The translations under genes and the position numbers were made by a program. A stretch of DNA of 64,000 bases from CAVQMC01 sp963713505 (GTDB taxonomy: Bacteria > Bacteroidota > Ignavibacteria > Ignavibacteriales > Ignavibacteriaceae). The first letter of the stretch is position 1, and the number at the start of each line of letters is the position of its first letter. The notes beneath the pieces are model-generated. The model was not told the origin of the DNA. It saw only the letters and a program-made list of their open reading frames with translations, and ran no database searches. Location: contig CAVQMC010000011.1 in the NCBI GenBank assembly GCA_963713505.1, forward strand, positions 1-64,000. Reading direction: 5' to 3'. This document shows, piece by piece, positions 38,274 to 49,207 of the stretch.

Positions 38274-38660
38274 ATGGATCGCGACGATACAGTTTGCATT
38301 GTGGACGATGACGATGCGGTCCGCGACTCCATGCGGGTTCTCGTCGAATCCTATGGCCATCCTGTCCGAGACTATCCTTCCGCCACCGCCTATCTGACCG
38401 ACGTGCGGCAGTCCGAGCCGGGTTGCCTGCTGCTCGACCTGCACATGCCCGGAATGGATGGGCTGGAACTCGTCGAACTCTTGCGCCGCCGGCAGGTCCA
38501 GACGCCAGCCATCATCGTCACCGGCCGGGGAGACCCGTTGCAGTCGCAGCGCGTGAAGACTGCCGGCGTGATGGCCCTTCTCAGCAAGCCTGTCGCCGAC
38601 GACGAACTGATCGGCTGGATCGAACAGGCGTTGCAGCGCGACACCGCACATTCGAACTAA
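38274..38660 (+). CDS. Single-domain receiver protein
   Basis: A 128-residue stand-alone receiver. Acidic pocket VCIVDDDDAVRDSMRVLVES, phospho-Asp in LLLDLHMPGMDGLELVELLR, Thr in IIVTGRGD and Lys in LLSKPVADDE are all present. There is no output domain. Between fixJ and fixK it could act as a phosphate sink or a competitor for FixL, as other single-domain receivers do; this is inference. The ATG at 38274 is preferred over an in-frame start at 38220 because receiver homology begins at residue 6 from it. Confidence 0.88.
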   Translation: MDRDDTVCIVDDDDAVRDSMRVLVESYGHPVRDYPSATAYLTDVRQSEPGCLLLDLHMPGMDGLELVELLRRRQVQTPAIIVTGRGDPLQSQRVKTAGVMALLSKPVADDELIGWIEQALQRDTAHSN

Positions 38661-38760
38661 TCCGGCATAGGTAGTTTGCCCCATGGGCCCGGCCGGATGC
38701 GGCCGGAAACGCCGATAATGCGTGGTTTTTTGGCGCCTCGCTGCCCGCTGCGCCAACGGG

Positions 38761-38778
38761 GTAAGCAAAACCCCTTAC
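38761..38778 (+). promoter_or_regulatory. GTAAG-N8-CTTAC inverted repeat upstream of fixK
   Basis: The sequence GTAAGCAAAACCCCTTAC is an interrupted inverted repeat followed by GTGG, 79 bases before the fixK start. GTAAG/TTACG elements are characteristic of FixJ-bound promoters, and fixJ is just upstream, so this is a reasonable FixJ site. By-eye assignment only. Confidence 0.45.
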
Positions 38779-38856
38779 GTGGAACTCCTAATTTTTATCT
38801 GGCCGTCTTCGTCGCATCGTCAGGCGACGAACAATCCCATTGGGAAGGGCACCGAT

Positions 38857-39585
38857 ATGACGCAGGTTCTGGCATCGCACAGCAATGAAACACTTGCCCC
38901 GCGGTTCGCAGATGCCGCTGCAGGTATTCACGTCTCGCATGCGGTTTCGCATGACGATGCGCTGTTTCCGTTGCAGGCGGTGAGCACGACCTCACGCTTC
39001 GGGCGCAACCAGACCATCTTCAACGAGGGCGACGACGCACGCTACTCCTACAAGGTCGCTGCAGGGCGGCGTACGCCTGTGCAAGGTGCGCGCGGACGGG
39101 CGCCGCCAGATCGCCGAATTCCTGCTGCCGGGCGACATGTTCGGCTTCGAAGTCGGCGAGGAACATTCGCTGACGGCCGAAGCGCTGGGCGATGTCGTCG
39201 TCATGCGCTGCCCGCGCAGTCAGGTCGAACGGCTCAGCGAAGAATTGGTGGACGCGCGCCGCAAGCTGATGTCGCTGCTCCGCCGCGAACTTTCCGCCGC
39301 CCAGGAGCATCTGGTGATGCTGGGCCGCCAGACGGCCAAGGAGCGCGTCGCAGTCCTTCCTGCTGCTTCTGGCCGACCGCAACGGCGCCGACAACGGCGA
39401 TTGCGCTCGATCTGCCGATGGGCCGCCAGGACATCGCCGACTATCTGGGCCTGACGATCGAGACGGTCTGCCGTGCGCTGACCGAACTGAAGCGCGAAGG
39501 CATGATCGCGATTCCGAACCGCCATCAGGTGGTGATCCGCCGTATGGAAGGTCTGGAGGCTGTGGCCGACGGCGAGGCGGACTGA
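38857..39585 (+). CDS. fixK: Crp/Fnr-family transcription regulator FixK, frameshifted
   Basis: About 240 residues. The sensor domain opens with STTSRFGRNQTIFNEGDDAR. One extra G at 39064-39066 shifts the frame; the corrected frame reads GGVRLCKVRADGRRQIAEFL, then LLPGDMFGFEVGEEHSLTAE. The C-terminal helix-turn-helix is MGRQDIADYLGLTIETVCRA, then LTELKREGMI, typical of FixK/FNR. There is no N-terminal Cys cluster, so it is FixK rather than an Fe-S FNR. Another insertion lies near 39350. It is expected to bind TTGA-N6-TCAA sites such as the one before hsp20. Confidence 0.9.
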   Translation: MTQVLASHSNETLAPRFADAAAGIHVSHAVSHDDALFPLQAVSTTSRFGRNQTIFNEGDDARYSYKVAAGRRTPVQGARGRAPPDRRIPAAGRHVRLRSRRGTFADGRSAGRCRRHALPAQSGRTAQRRIGGRAPQADVAAPPRTFRRPGASGDAGPPDGQGARRSPSCCFWPTATAPTTAIALDLPMGRQDIADYLGLTIETVCRALTELKREGMIAIPNRHQVVIRRMEGLEAVADGEAD

Positions 39586-39612
39586 TCGCCGAACGGGTGA
39601 TGGAGGCCGCCG

Positions 39613-40481
39613 GTGGTCTACAAGAAAATTCTGGTGCCACTGACGGGCGGTGACGAGGATGCGGCGGCGCTGTCTGGCGCCTTCGCGGCGGCCCGCCCCT
39701 TCGACGGGTTTGTCGAGGCCCTGTTCGTCTCCCCCGATCCAAGCGAAGCAGTGCCATTCGTTGGCATGCCGGTTTCGCCCGAGGTGGTGCAGCAGATCAT
39801 CGACAGTGCCCAGTCGGTTGCCGAAGCCGCGCGCAAGCACGCCCATGAAAATCTGAGAATTGCGGCGGCGAAAGACCGATGTGACGCTTGTCGAGCGCGC
39901 GGCTGCCGGCAAGGGCGTGCGCTGCTGCTTCCGTGAAGTCTCAGGTCGCTTCGCCGCCGAGATCGCCGAGGCCGCAAAGCTTTCCGATCTCATCGTCTTT
40001 GGTCCCAGCGCCATGGAAGGCGGCCCGGACATCAGCGGCGCCTTCATCGACACATTGACCCGGGGCCATCGGCCCGTCTTGCTGGCGCCGTCCAAGCCCG
40101 TCACCGATCTGACGGCCAAAATCGTGATCGGTTGGGATGGCGGGGCCGCCGCCGCCCACGCGCTGAGCGCGGCGCTGCCATTCCTGGCGCGCGCGGCAAC
40201 GGTCGAACTCTATCGCGTACGTGAGGCGCCGGACGATATCGATCTGCTCGACGGGCCGGTGCGCTATCTGGCGTTGCACGGCATCACCGCCGGCACGCGC
40301 GTGATCGACCCCAAGGGCAAGGCGCCCGGCGCGGTGCTGCTCGCCGAAGCCGATGATGGCCGGTGCGACCATGCTGGTGCTTGGCGGATATGGCCACAGC
40401 CGCCTGGGGGAAACGCTGTTCGGCGGCACGACCGTCCATATCGCCTCCCATTCGACACTTCCCTTGTTCATGGTTCACTAG
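39613..40481 (+). CDS. Universal stress protein with two Usp domains, frameshifted
   Basis: About 288 residues. The first Usp domain starts with YKKILVPLTGGDEDAAALSG (GTG start at 39613) and ends about LIVFGPSAMEG. The second begins LTAKIVIGWDGGAAAAHALS and closes, after a frameshift near 40357, with a Gly-rich ATP-binding style loop and LGETLFGGTTVHIASHSTLP. A further insertion lies near 39873. Tandem UspA proteins are frequent members of FixK/low-oxygen regulons. It follows fixK by 27 bases. Confidence 0.87.
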
Positions 40482-40724
40482 CGGTTCGAACCCGTCCGCG
40501 TCTCATTCATGCGCGTCCGCGGCTCCGCGCGCATATCTCCTGTCAGGGTCGGTCCCGGCTTCCAGTCTGTTTGTTGCGCATGCCTCGAATTCCGGCGCGC
40601 AAGCGCGTTTTCGTGGCGCGACTGCCGCCCTCCAGCGTTCTTGACGCACCGGCGGCGCCCAAGATAATTCCCCGCGCAAGAATATTGTTCCCGCCGTTTG
40701 GACAGCCCCGGGAGGGACCGCGCG

Positions 40725-41962
40725 ATGAAGAACCGCATGCCGCTGAGTTTGCGAGTGCCCTCGCCGAAGCACCGGCCGGGCGACAAGCCGGATTTCAGCG
40801 GCGTTGTCGTGCCCGAAGGCCGGCAGCGTGCCGCGGCCCGAAATCGATGCGCGCGCGCACGACATTCGCGAACTGGCCTATTCGCTGATCCGCGTGCTCG
40901 ATTCGAATGGCAAGGCGGTCGGTCCCTGGGATCCCAAGCTCGATGCCGACACGCTGCGCCGCGGCCTCAAGGCGATGCTGCTGACGCGCGCCTATGACGA
41001 CCGCATGTATCGCGCCCAGCGCCAGGGCAAGACCAGCTTCTACATGAAGTGCACGGGCGAGGAGGCGGTGGCGATCGCCGCCACCTTGGCGCTCGACCGC
41101 GACGACATGTGCTTTCCCTCCTACCGCCAGCAGGGCATTCTGCATCGCGCGCGACTATCCGCTGGTCGCAGATGATGTACCAGATCTATTCGAACGCGAT
41201 GGATCCGCTGAAGGGCCGGCAATTGCCGATCATGTATTCCTCGAAGGAATACGGCTTCTTCTCGATCTCCGGCAATCTCGGCACGCAGTTTCCGCAGGCC
41301 GTCGGCTGGGCGATGGCCAGCGCCTACAAGGGCGACGACCGCATCGCCGCGAGCTGGGTCGGCGACGGCACCACCGCCGAAGGCGATTTCCACCACGCGC
41401 TCAACTTCGCCAGCGTCTATCGCGCGCCGGTGATCCTCAACGTCGTCAACAACCAATGGGCGATCTCGAGCTTTTCCGGCATTGCCGGCGGCGACGAATC
41501 GACCTTTGCCGCCCGCGCCATCGGCTACGGCCTGCCGGGCTTGCGCGTCGACGGCAACGATTTCCTCGCCGTCTATGCGGCGACGCGCTGGGCGGCGGAG
41601 CGCGCGCGCAGCAATCTCGGCGCCACGCTGATCGAGCTCTACACCTATCGCGTCGAGGGCCATTCGACGAGCGACGATCCCTCGCGCTACCGCCCGACGG
41701 ACGAGGCCAAGGCCTGGCCGCTCGGCGATCCCATCGAACGGCTCAAGGATCATCTGATTGCGCTCGGCGAATGGGACGAGGATCGCCATCAGGCCGCGCA
41801 CGCCGAACTGCGTCGAGCAGGTGCGCGCGGCCGACAAGGAAGCCTCCAGCCACGGCACGCTCGGCCACGGCGAGAAGCCCAGCGTCAAGACGATGTTCGA
41901 AGACGTCTACAAGGACGATGCCCTGGCACATCCGCCGGCAGCGTCAGGAAATGGGAGTCTGA
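40725..41962 (+). CDS. bkdA1: Branched-chain 2-oxoacid dehydrogenase E1 alpha subunit, frameshifted
   Basis: The thiamine-diphosphate-dependent decarboxylase alpha subunit, about 410 residues. SFYMKCTGEEAVAIAATLAL and YGFFSISGNLGTQFPQAVGW match BkdA1 rather than pyruvate dehydrogenase. The ThDP motif runs from WVGDGTTAEGDFHHALNF to ILNVVNNQWAIS. The phosphorylation-loop-like segment EGHSTSDDPSRYRPTDEA follows. A GGAGGG ribosome site precedes the ATG at 40725. Extra bases near 40820, 41168 and 41811 break the frame. It ends two bases before E1 beta. Confidence 0.9.
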
Positions 41963-41964
41963 CC

Positions 41965-42984
41965 ATGCCCGCCATGAACATGATCCAGGCGCTCAATTCC
42001 GCGATGGATGTGATGCTCGGCGAAGGATCCGAACGTGCTCGTCTTCGGCGAGGATGTCGGCTATTTCGGCGGCGTGTTCCGCGCCACCGAGGGGCTGCAG
42101 AAAAAGCACGGGCTGACGCGCTGCTTCGACACGCCGATCGGCGAAGGCGGCATCATCGCCACCGCCATCGGCATGGGCGCCTATGGCCTGCGGCCCGTGG
42201 TCGAGATCCAGTTCGCCGATTACATCTATCCGGCCTTCGATCAGCTGGTCTCGGAAGCCGCGCGGCTTGCGCTATCGCTCGGCCGGCGATTTCTGCGCGC
42301 CGATGACGGTGCGCACGCCCTATGGCGGCGGCATCTTCGGCGGCCAGACCCACAGCCAGAGCCCGGAAGCGATCTTCACCCATGTCTCGGGCCTGAAGAC
42401 GGTGATCCCGGCGAAGCCCTACGACGCCAAGGGCCTGCTGATCAGCGCCATCGAGGACGACGATCCGGTGATCTTCCTCGAACCCAAGCGCATCTATAAC
42501 GGCCCCTTCAACGGCCATCACGATCAGCCGGTCATGCCGTGGACGAAGCATCCGGCCAGCGGAAGTGCCCGAAGGCTATTACACCGTGCCGCTCGGCAAG
42601 GCCGCATATCGTGCGCCCGGGCGAACAGATGACGGTGCTGGCCTATGGCACCATGGTCTATGTCGCGCTCACGGCGCGCCGAAGAAGCCGGCATCGATGC
42701 CGAAGTGATCGATCTCCGAACGCTGCTTCCGGTCGATATCGACACCATCACTCAATCCGTCGAGAAGACCGGCCGCTGCGTGATCGTGCACGAGGCGACG
42801 CGCACCAGCGGCTATGGCGCGGAACTTTCCGCGCTGGTGCAGGAGAACTGCTTCTACCATCTCGAAGCGCCGATCCAGCGGGTCACGCGGCTGGGATACG
42901 CCCTATCCGCACGCCTTCGAGTGGGAGTATTTTCCGGGACCGGAGCGCGTCGCCGCCGCCATGCGCCGCGCGCTGGAGGGTTGA
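41965..42984 (+). CDS. bkdA2: Branched-chain 2-oxoacid dehydrogenase E1 beta subunit, frameshifted
   Basis: About 337 residues. MIQALNSAMDVML, then VFGEDVGYFGGVFRATEGLQ and CFDTPIGEGGIIATAIGMGA are diagnostic of E1 beta. PYGGGIFGGQTHSQSPEAIF and VIFLEPKRIYNG follow. The C-terminal transketolase-like domain has DAEVIDLRTLLPVDIDTITQ. Single extra bases at about 42025, 42267, 42561, 42604, 42672 and 42893 interrupt the frame; every one resolves as an insertion. Heterotetramer partner of the E1 alpha gene immediately upstream. Confidence 0.9.
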
Positions 42985-42988
42985 GACC

Positions 42989-44342
42989 ATGGGCACGTTT
43001 GTCTTCAAGCTTCCCGATGTCGGCGAAGGCACGGCCGAGGCCGAGATCGTCGCCTGGCATGTCAAGGTCGGCGATGTGGTCGAGGAGGATCAGAACCTCG
43101 TCGATGTCATGACCGACAAGGCGACGGTGGAGATGACCGCGCCGGTCGCCGGCAAGGTCATCGCGCTCCATGGCGAGCCGCGGTGCGATGGCGCCGGTCG
43201 GTGCGCCGCTGGTCGAGTTCGAAGTCGAAGGCGCCGGCAATGTGAAGGCCGGAACGGCAAGTCCGCCGCGCCTGCGAAGCCGGACGCGTCGAAGGCCGAT
43301 GCGCCGCCCGCGCCGAAAGCCGAGGCGAAGCCCGCGGCCGCGACCCGTGGCGCTGCCGAAGGCCGTCGCCGAAACCGGCCGCCGCAAGCCCGCCTTCGCC
43401 ACGCGCGACGCCGGGCGACAAGCCGCTGGCCTCGCCGGCGGTGCGCCAGCGCGCGCATGAACTCGGCATCGAATTGCAATTCGTGCCGGGCACGGGCCCG
43501 GCGGGCCGCATCTCCCACGCCGATCTCGACGGCTTTGTCGCGAGCGGCGGGCGAGGCGCGGCCGCTGCGAAGCGGCCTCGCTCGCGCGCGAGGGCGTCGA
43601 GGAGGTCAAGGTCATCGGCCTGCGCCGCAAGATCGCCGAGAAGATGCAGGACTCCAAGCGCCGCATCCCGCATTACGCCTATGTCGACGAGGTCGACATG
43701 ACCGAGCTGGAAAGCCTGCGCGCCCATCTCAACGCCACGAAGACGCCGGAGCAGCCCAAGCTCACCGTGCTGCCCTTCTTCATGCGCGCGCTGGTGAAGG
43801 TGCTGCCGCGACTATCCGCAGATCAATGCCCGCTTCGACGACGAGGCCGGCGTGGTCCATCGCCATGCCGCGGTCCATATCGGCATCGCCACGCAGACGG
43901 CCAATGGCCTGATCGTGCCGGTGGTGCGCCATGCCGAGGCGCTCGACATCTGGCAGAGCGCCGCGGAAGTCGCCCGCGTCTCCGCCGCCGCGCGCGAGAA
44001 CAAGGCCAAGTCGCGACGAACTGCAGGGCTCGACCATCACCATCACCAGCCTCGGGCCGCTGGGCGGGCTCGTGACGACACCGGTGATCAACCATCCCGA
44101 AGTCGCCATCATCGGGCCCAACGCGATCGTCGAACGGCCGGTCGTGCAGGACGGCCAGATCGTCGTCCGCAAGATGATGAACCTGTCGTCCTCCTTCGAT
44201 CACCGCGTCGTCGACGGCTACGATGCCGCCGAGTTCATCCAGAAGCATCAAAGCGCTGCTGGAGCATCCGGCGACGCTGTTCATGGATGAGCGAATAATG
44301 GCAAGTAGCGATGGACGCCATTACGACTGCGCGACGCAATGA
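42989..44342 (+). CDS. 2-oxoacid dehydrogenase E2 (dihydrolipoamide acyltransferase), frameshifted
   Basis: About 440 residues. A single lipoyl domain opens the protein (FKLPDVGEGTAEAEIVAWHV) with the lipoylated lysine in MTDKATVEM. An Ala/Pro/Lys-rich linker follows, then the E1/E3-binding domain (SPAVRQRAHELGIELQFVPG, TGPAGRISHADLDG). The catalytic domain has KIAEKMQDSKRRIPHYAYVD and the active-site SFDHRVVDGYDAAEF. Frameshifts lie near 43185, 43255, 43410, 43555, 43812, 44015 and 44250. In the final frame the stop overlaps the LPD start (ATGA, 44339-44342). Substrate class is inferred from the E1 genes. Confidence 0.88.
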
Positions 44343-45757
44343 GCGAGCATGCCCGAACCATCCACACCAAGGTCCTCGTCGTCGGCGGCGGGCCGGGCGG
44401 CTATGTCGCCGCGATCCGTGCCGGCCAGCTCGGCCTCGACACCGTGCTGGTGGAAGCGGACAAGCTCGGCGGCACCTGCCTGATCCGCGGCTGCATCCCC
44501 TCCAAGGCGATCATCCATCGCGCCGGCCAGTTCGAGAGCCATGGCGGAGGCCGCGAACAAGGCGGTGCCCGGCATCGCGCTGGCGATCTGCGCCGTCCGT
44601 CGATATGGACGGCGCTGGTGAAGTGGAAGGATGGCATCGTCCAGCAAGCTCAACACCGGCGTCGCCGCGCTGCTGAAGCGCGCCAAGGTGCGCGTGATCG
44701 AAGGCTGGGGCAGTTCACCGACGCCAAGACCTGCACGGTCGAGACCAAGGACGGCCCCGTCACCATCGAGGCCGAGCATGTGATCCTGGCCACCGGCTCC
44801 AAGCCGGTGGAACTGCCCTTCCTGCCTTTACTCTGGCGGCGGCAAGGTGATCTCCTCCACCGAAGCGCTGGATCTCAAAGCGCTGCCGAAGAAGCTGGTG
44901 GTGGTCGGCGCCGGCTATATCGGCCTCGAACTCGGCATCGCCTTCCGCAAGCTCGGGCGCCGAGGTCACCATCGTCGAAGCGCTGGACCGCATCCTGCCG
45001 CTCTACGATGCCGAGCTCGTCGCGCCGGTGGCGAAGTGGCTGAAGAAGAACGGCGTCACCGTCCATCTCGGCGCCAAGGCGAAGGGGCTGGACGGCGAGG
45101 CGCTTGTCGGTCGAAACCGCCGACGGCAAGACCCTCAAGCTTGAGGCCGACAACATCCTCGTCACGGTCGGCCGCACGCCCAACACCGACGGCTGGGGCC
45201 TGGAAAACATGGCCGTCGATCATGGATGGCAAGTTCGTGCGAGGTCGACGATCAGCTGCGCCACGGCGATGAAGAATGTCTGGGCCATCGGCGATCTCGT
45301 CGGCGAGCCCATGCTGGAGCACAAGGCCGCGACCCAGGGCGAGATGGTGGCCGAGATCATCGCCGGCAAGGAGCGCCGCTTCGAGCCGGCCTCGATTCCC
45401 GCCGTCTGCTTCACCGAGCCGGAGATCGTCTCGGCCGGCATGCTGCCGCCCGAAGCCGCCGCGCCATGGCGAGGAATCGTCACCGGCAGTCTTCCCGTTC
45501 CTCGCCAATGGCCGCGCGCTGTCCATGGATGCGGGCGAGGGCTTCGTGCGCGTGATCGCGCGCAAGGACGATCACCGCATCCTCGGCATCCAGGCCGTGG
45601 GCGCGCATGTCAGCGAACTGTCGAACGAATTCGCCACGCGCTGGAAATGGGCGCGGTGCTGGAAGACATCGCCGGCACCATCCACACCCATCCGACACTG
45701 GGCGAGGCCTTCCACGAGGCTGCCCTGCGCGCCCTCGGCCACGCCATCCATATCTAG
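44339..45757 (+). CDS. lpdA: Dihydrolipoyl dehydrogenase (E3), frameshifted
   Basis: About 470 residues. FAD-binding LVVGGGPGGYVAAIRAGQLG is near residue 13, with the redox disulfide in LGGTCLIRGCIPSKAIIHRA. The NAD-binding fold is VVVGAGYIGLELGIAFRKLG. The dimer-interface domain supplies PAVCFTEPEIVSAG and the catalytic His-Glu in GTIHTHPTLGEAFHEAALRA. Frameshifts near 44540, 44600, 44643, 44710, 44828, 44962, 45108, 45230 and 45475 are needed. It completes the E1-E2-E3 operon. Confidence 0.9.
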
Positions 45758-45765
45758 CAAAGAAG

Positions 45766-45795
45766 AACGGCGCCGCGATTCTCCGCAGCGCCGTT
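45766..45795. terminator. Bidirectional terminator-type hairpin
   Basis: A stem AACGGCGC / GCGCCGTT, one mismatch, then GCG/CGC closes on a six-base loop. It sits between the convergent ends of lpdA and the thiolase gene, and the stem is flanked by an A-rich run on the left (AAAGAAG), which gives U residues to the minus-strand transcript. Confidence 0.75.
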
Positions 45796-45817
45796 CCGTA
45801 GTTTCCGAAGCGGTCGC

Positions 45818-46992
45818 TTACAGCCGCTCGATGATCGTCACATTGGCCAGTGCCGCCGCCTTCGCACATGGTCTGCAGCCCGTAGCGCTTGTTCCGGTTC
45901 TTGAGCGCATAGACCAGCGTCGACATCAGCTTGGTGCCCGAGCCGCCCAGCGGATGGCCCAGCGCGATGGCGCCGCCATTGACGTTCAGCCGCGCCGGAT
46001 CGGCGCCGGTCGTCTTCAGCCAGGCCAGCGGCACCGAGGCGAAGGCCTCGTTGACTTCGAACAGGTCGATGTCGTCGATCTTCATGCCGGCGCGCTTCAG
46101 CGCCTTCTCGGTCGCCGGCAGCGGCGCTTCCAGCATGATCACCGGATCGCCGCCGATCACGGTCATGTTGACGATGCGCGCCAGCGGCTTCACGCCCAGC
46201 GCCTTGAGCCCGTTCTCGTTGACGACCATCACGCCCGAGGCGCCGTCGCAGATCTGGCTGGAGGTCGCCGCCGTCAGCTTGCCGCCTTCGGGATTGATCA
46301 GCTTCACGCCCTTCACGCCTTCCAGCGTCACATCGAAGCGGATGCCTTCGTCGACGGTGTGCATCTCCGTCTTGCCGTCGGCGGTGGTGATTTCCAGCGG
46401 CAGGATCTCGTCCTTGAAGGCGCCGGCCTTGGTCGCGGCGATGGCCTTCTGCTGGCTGTCATAGCCGAACTGGTCGAGCTCGTCCTTCGTCAGGTCGTAT
46501 TTCTTGGCCATCATCTCGGCGCCCATGAACTGGCTGAACTGGATGCCGGGATAACGCTCTTCCTGGTGCGGGCTCTTGGGGCCGCCGAAGCCGTTCTTGG
46601 CCGGCAGCACCACCGGCAGGCCCATCGGCACGCGGCTCATGCTTTCCACGCCGGCGGCGATCACGCAATCCATCGCCCCGCTCATCACGGCCTGCGCCGC
46701 GAAGTGCAGCGCCTGCTGCGAGGAGCCGCATTGCCGGTCCACGCTGGTGCGCCGGCACGCTTTCGGGCAGCTTGGACGACAGCACCGCGTTGCGCGCGAT
46801 GTTGAAGGCCTGCTCGCCGGCCTGGCCGACGCAGCCCATGATCACGTCTTCGATCAGCGCCGGATCGGCGCCGGTGCGCTCGACCAGCGAATCCAGCACG
46901 GCGCCGGCCATGTCGGCCGGATGCCAGCCGGAAAGGCGCCCGCCCTTGCGTCCGCCCGCGGTGCGGGCCGCGGCCACGATATAGGCTTCCAT
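45818..46992 (-). CDS. Acetyl-CoA acetyltransferase (thiolase), frameshifted
   Basis: About 390 residues. The start EAYIVAAARTAGGRKGGRLS and active-site Cys segment SVDRQCGSSQQALHFAAQAV identify a thiolase. The C-terminal catalytic His is in NVNGGAIALGHPLGGSGTKL; the final CEGGG Cys motif is followed, after one extra base near 45857, by NVTIIERL and the stop at 45818. A second shift lies near 46750. DLFEVNEAFASVPLAWLKTT is also typical. Likely acts in fatty-acid or branched-chain acyl-CoA degradation with the acyl-CoA dehydrogenases divergently encoded next door. Confidence 0.92.
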
Positions 46993-47156
46993 GTCACTCT
47001 CCTCGTTCTGCGGTGATGTCGATATCGGGCGCAGTCTAGGCAGGCCGCCCCGCCGCTGGCGAGGTTTTTTGGCCGCATTCCGTTGCGGCAGTTGCTGCGG
47101 ATTTGAGGCGCGCGCGCCGCTCCGCTAGCGTGTGCCGCGAACAGGAACAGGCCCAC

Positions 47157-48319
47157 ATGACGCGAACCCGGAAAGCTTCCCCGAAATCCGCCAATCCGTG
47201 CGCAAGCTTTGCGCCGGCTTCCCCGGCGAATATTGGCGCGCCCTCGACCGCGAAAGAAAATATCCGACCGAATTCGTGCCAGACGCTGACGCGCGAGGGC
47301 TTCCTCTCCGTCCTCATCCCGGAGGAATATGGCGGCTCGGGCCTCGGCCTCGGCGCGGCCACCGCCGTGCTGGAGGAGATCCACCGCTCCGGCTGCAATG
47401 GCGGGGCCTGCCCATGCCCAGATGTACACCATGGGCACGATCCTCCGGCACGGCTCGGCCGAGCAGAAGGCGCGCTATCTGCCGAAGATCGCATCCGGCG
47501 AATTGCGCCTGCAGGCCTTCGGCGTCACCGAACCCACCAGCGGCACCGACACCACGCGCATCAGCACCTTTGCCAAGCGCGAGGGCGACAAATACGTCGT
47601 CAACGGCCAGAAGATCTGGATCATCCCGCGCCGAGCATTCCGATCTCATGGTGCTGCTGGTGCGCACCACGCCGCGCGAGGAGGTCGCCAAGCCGACCGA
47701 CGGCATGAGCGTGCTGCTGGTCGATATGAAGGAGGCGCTGGGCAAGGGCCTCACCATCCGGCCCATCCGCACCATGCTCAACCACGCCACCACCGAGCTG
47801 TTCTTCGACGATCTCGAAGTGCCGGCCGAAAATCTGATCGGCGAGGAGAACAAGGGCTTCCGCTACATCATCGACGGCATGAATGCCGAGCGCATCCTGA
47901 TCGCCGCCGAATGCATCGGCGATGGCCGCTTCTTCATCGACCGCGCCTCCGCCTATGCCAGGGAGCGCAGCGTCTTCGGCCGGCCCATCGGCGAGAACCA
48001 GGGCATCCAGTTCCCGATTGCGCGCGCCTATGTGCAGGTCACCGCCGCCGCCGAGATGGTGGCCAAGGCGGCGGCGATGTTCGATGCCGGCAAGCCCTGC
48101 GGCAGCGAAGCCAACATGTCCAAGCTGCTGGCCTCGGAAGCCTCCTGGTTTGCCGCCGACATGTGCATCCAGACCCATGGCGGCTTCGGCTTTGCCGAGG
48201 AATTCGATATCGAGCGCAAGTTCCGCGAGACGCGGCTCTATCAGGTGGCGCCGATCTCGACCAACCTGATCCTCAGCCATGTGGCGACGCATGTGCTGGG
48301 CCTGCCGAAATCGTTTTGA
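47157..48319 (+). CDS. Acyl-CoA dehydrogenase, frameshifted
   Basis: About 388 residues. The N-terminal helical domain reads EIRQSVRKLCAGFPGEYWRA; TREGFLSVLIPEEYGGSGLG is the usual entry motif. FAD/substrate region: AFGVTEPTSGTDTTRISTFA and GDKYVVNGQKIWI. The C-terminal helix bundle has ERSVFGRPIGENQGIQFPIA and TLGG-like QTHGGFGFAEEFDIERKFRE. Frameshifts near 47170, 47275, 47408 and 47632. The stop overlaps the start of the next gene (TGATG). Confidence 0.88.
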
Positions 48320-49165
48320 TGATGGACATCGACCATCTCAAAAGCTGGATCGGCCGCACGGAAACGCTGACCGACGCGCCGATGAGGCCCGCATCGCGGG
48401 TCTTGCGGCGTTGCTCGATCACGACACGCCGCCCTGGCGTCTCGGGCGAGGCGCCGCCGCTTGTCGCACTGGCTGTGGTTCGTGCCGCGCGCGCCGCAAT
48501 CCGAACTCGGCCCGGACGGTCATCCCAAGCGCGGCGGCTTCCTGCCGCCCGTGGAATTGCCGCGGCGCATGTTCGCCGGCGCGCGCATCGCCTTTCATGC
48601 GCCGGTGCCCGCTCGGCGCCGCGGTGACGCGCGTCTCGACCATCGAAAATGTCGAGGCCAAGACCGGCAAGACCGGAGCCATGGTCTTCGTCACGGTGCG
48701 CCATGAGATTGCGGCCAATGGCACGCCCGCGATCACCGAGGTGCAGGACATTGTCTATCGCGAGGCACCCGCCGGGCCCGCGCGCGGCCGCACCGCCAAA
48801 CCGGATGCGCGCAAGAGCGATCTCACCCGCACCATCCATCCCGATCCGGTGTTGCTGTTCCGCTATTCGGCGCTGACCTTCAACGGCCACCGCATCCATT
48901 ACGACCGCGACTATGCGAGCCGAGGTCGAGCATTATCCCGGCCTGGTGGTCCATGGTCCGCTGACCGCAACCCTACTGGTGGATCACTTCCTGCGCGCGC
49001 ATCCGGCGGCGCGTGTGGCATCGTTTTCGTTCCGCGCCGCAGCGTCCGCTCTTCGACACCGCGCCGTTCGAGCTCTGTCTGGCCAACACCGGCAAGGGCG
49101 CAGAATTGTGGGCGCGCAATCCGGCCGGCGAGGTTGCCGTCACGTCAGTGCTGGAAACCGCCTGA
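48319..49165 (+). CDS. HTD2-like / MaoC-fold acyl-CoA dehydratase, frameshifted
   Basis: About 280 residues. The N-terminal part MDIDHLKSWIGRTETLTDAP, with HWLWFVPRAPQSELGPDGHP and GGFLPPVELPRRMFAGARIA, matches the FAS1-like/HTD2 dehydratase group (3-hydroxyacyl-thioester dehydratase, mesaconyl-C4-CoA hydratase relatives). DPVLLFRYSALTFNGHRIHY gives the conserved hot-dog hydratase helix motif, and GLVVHGPLTATLL follows. Frameshifts near 48385, 48455, 48612, 48918 and 49035. Lies between acyl-CoA dehydrogenases, consistent with a hydration step in acyl-CoA breakdown. Confidence 0.82.
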
Positions 49166-49207
49166 CCGCCTGCTATCCTCCGCCCGCCAGCAGAGGGAAT
49201 GCGCGCC

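Noticed and set aside
38230..38275. TTGATACTGGTTCA as a second FixK box
   Set aside because: The right half does not match TCAA and it lies too close to the receiver start.
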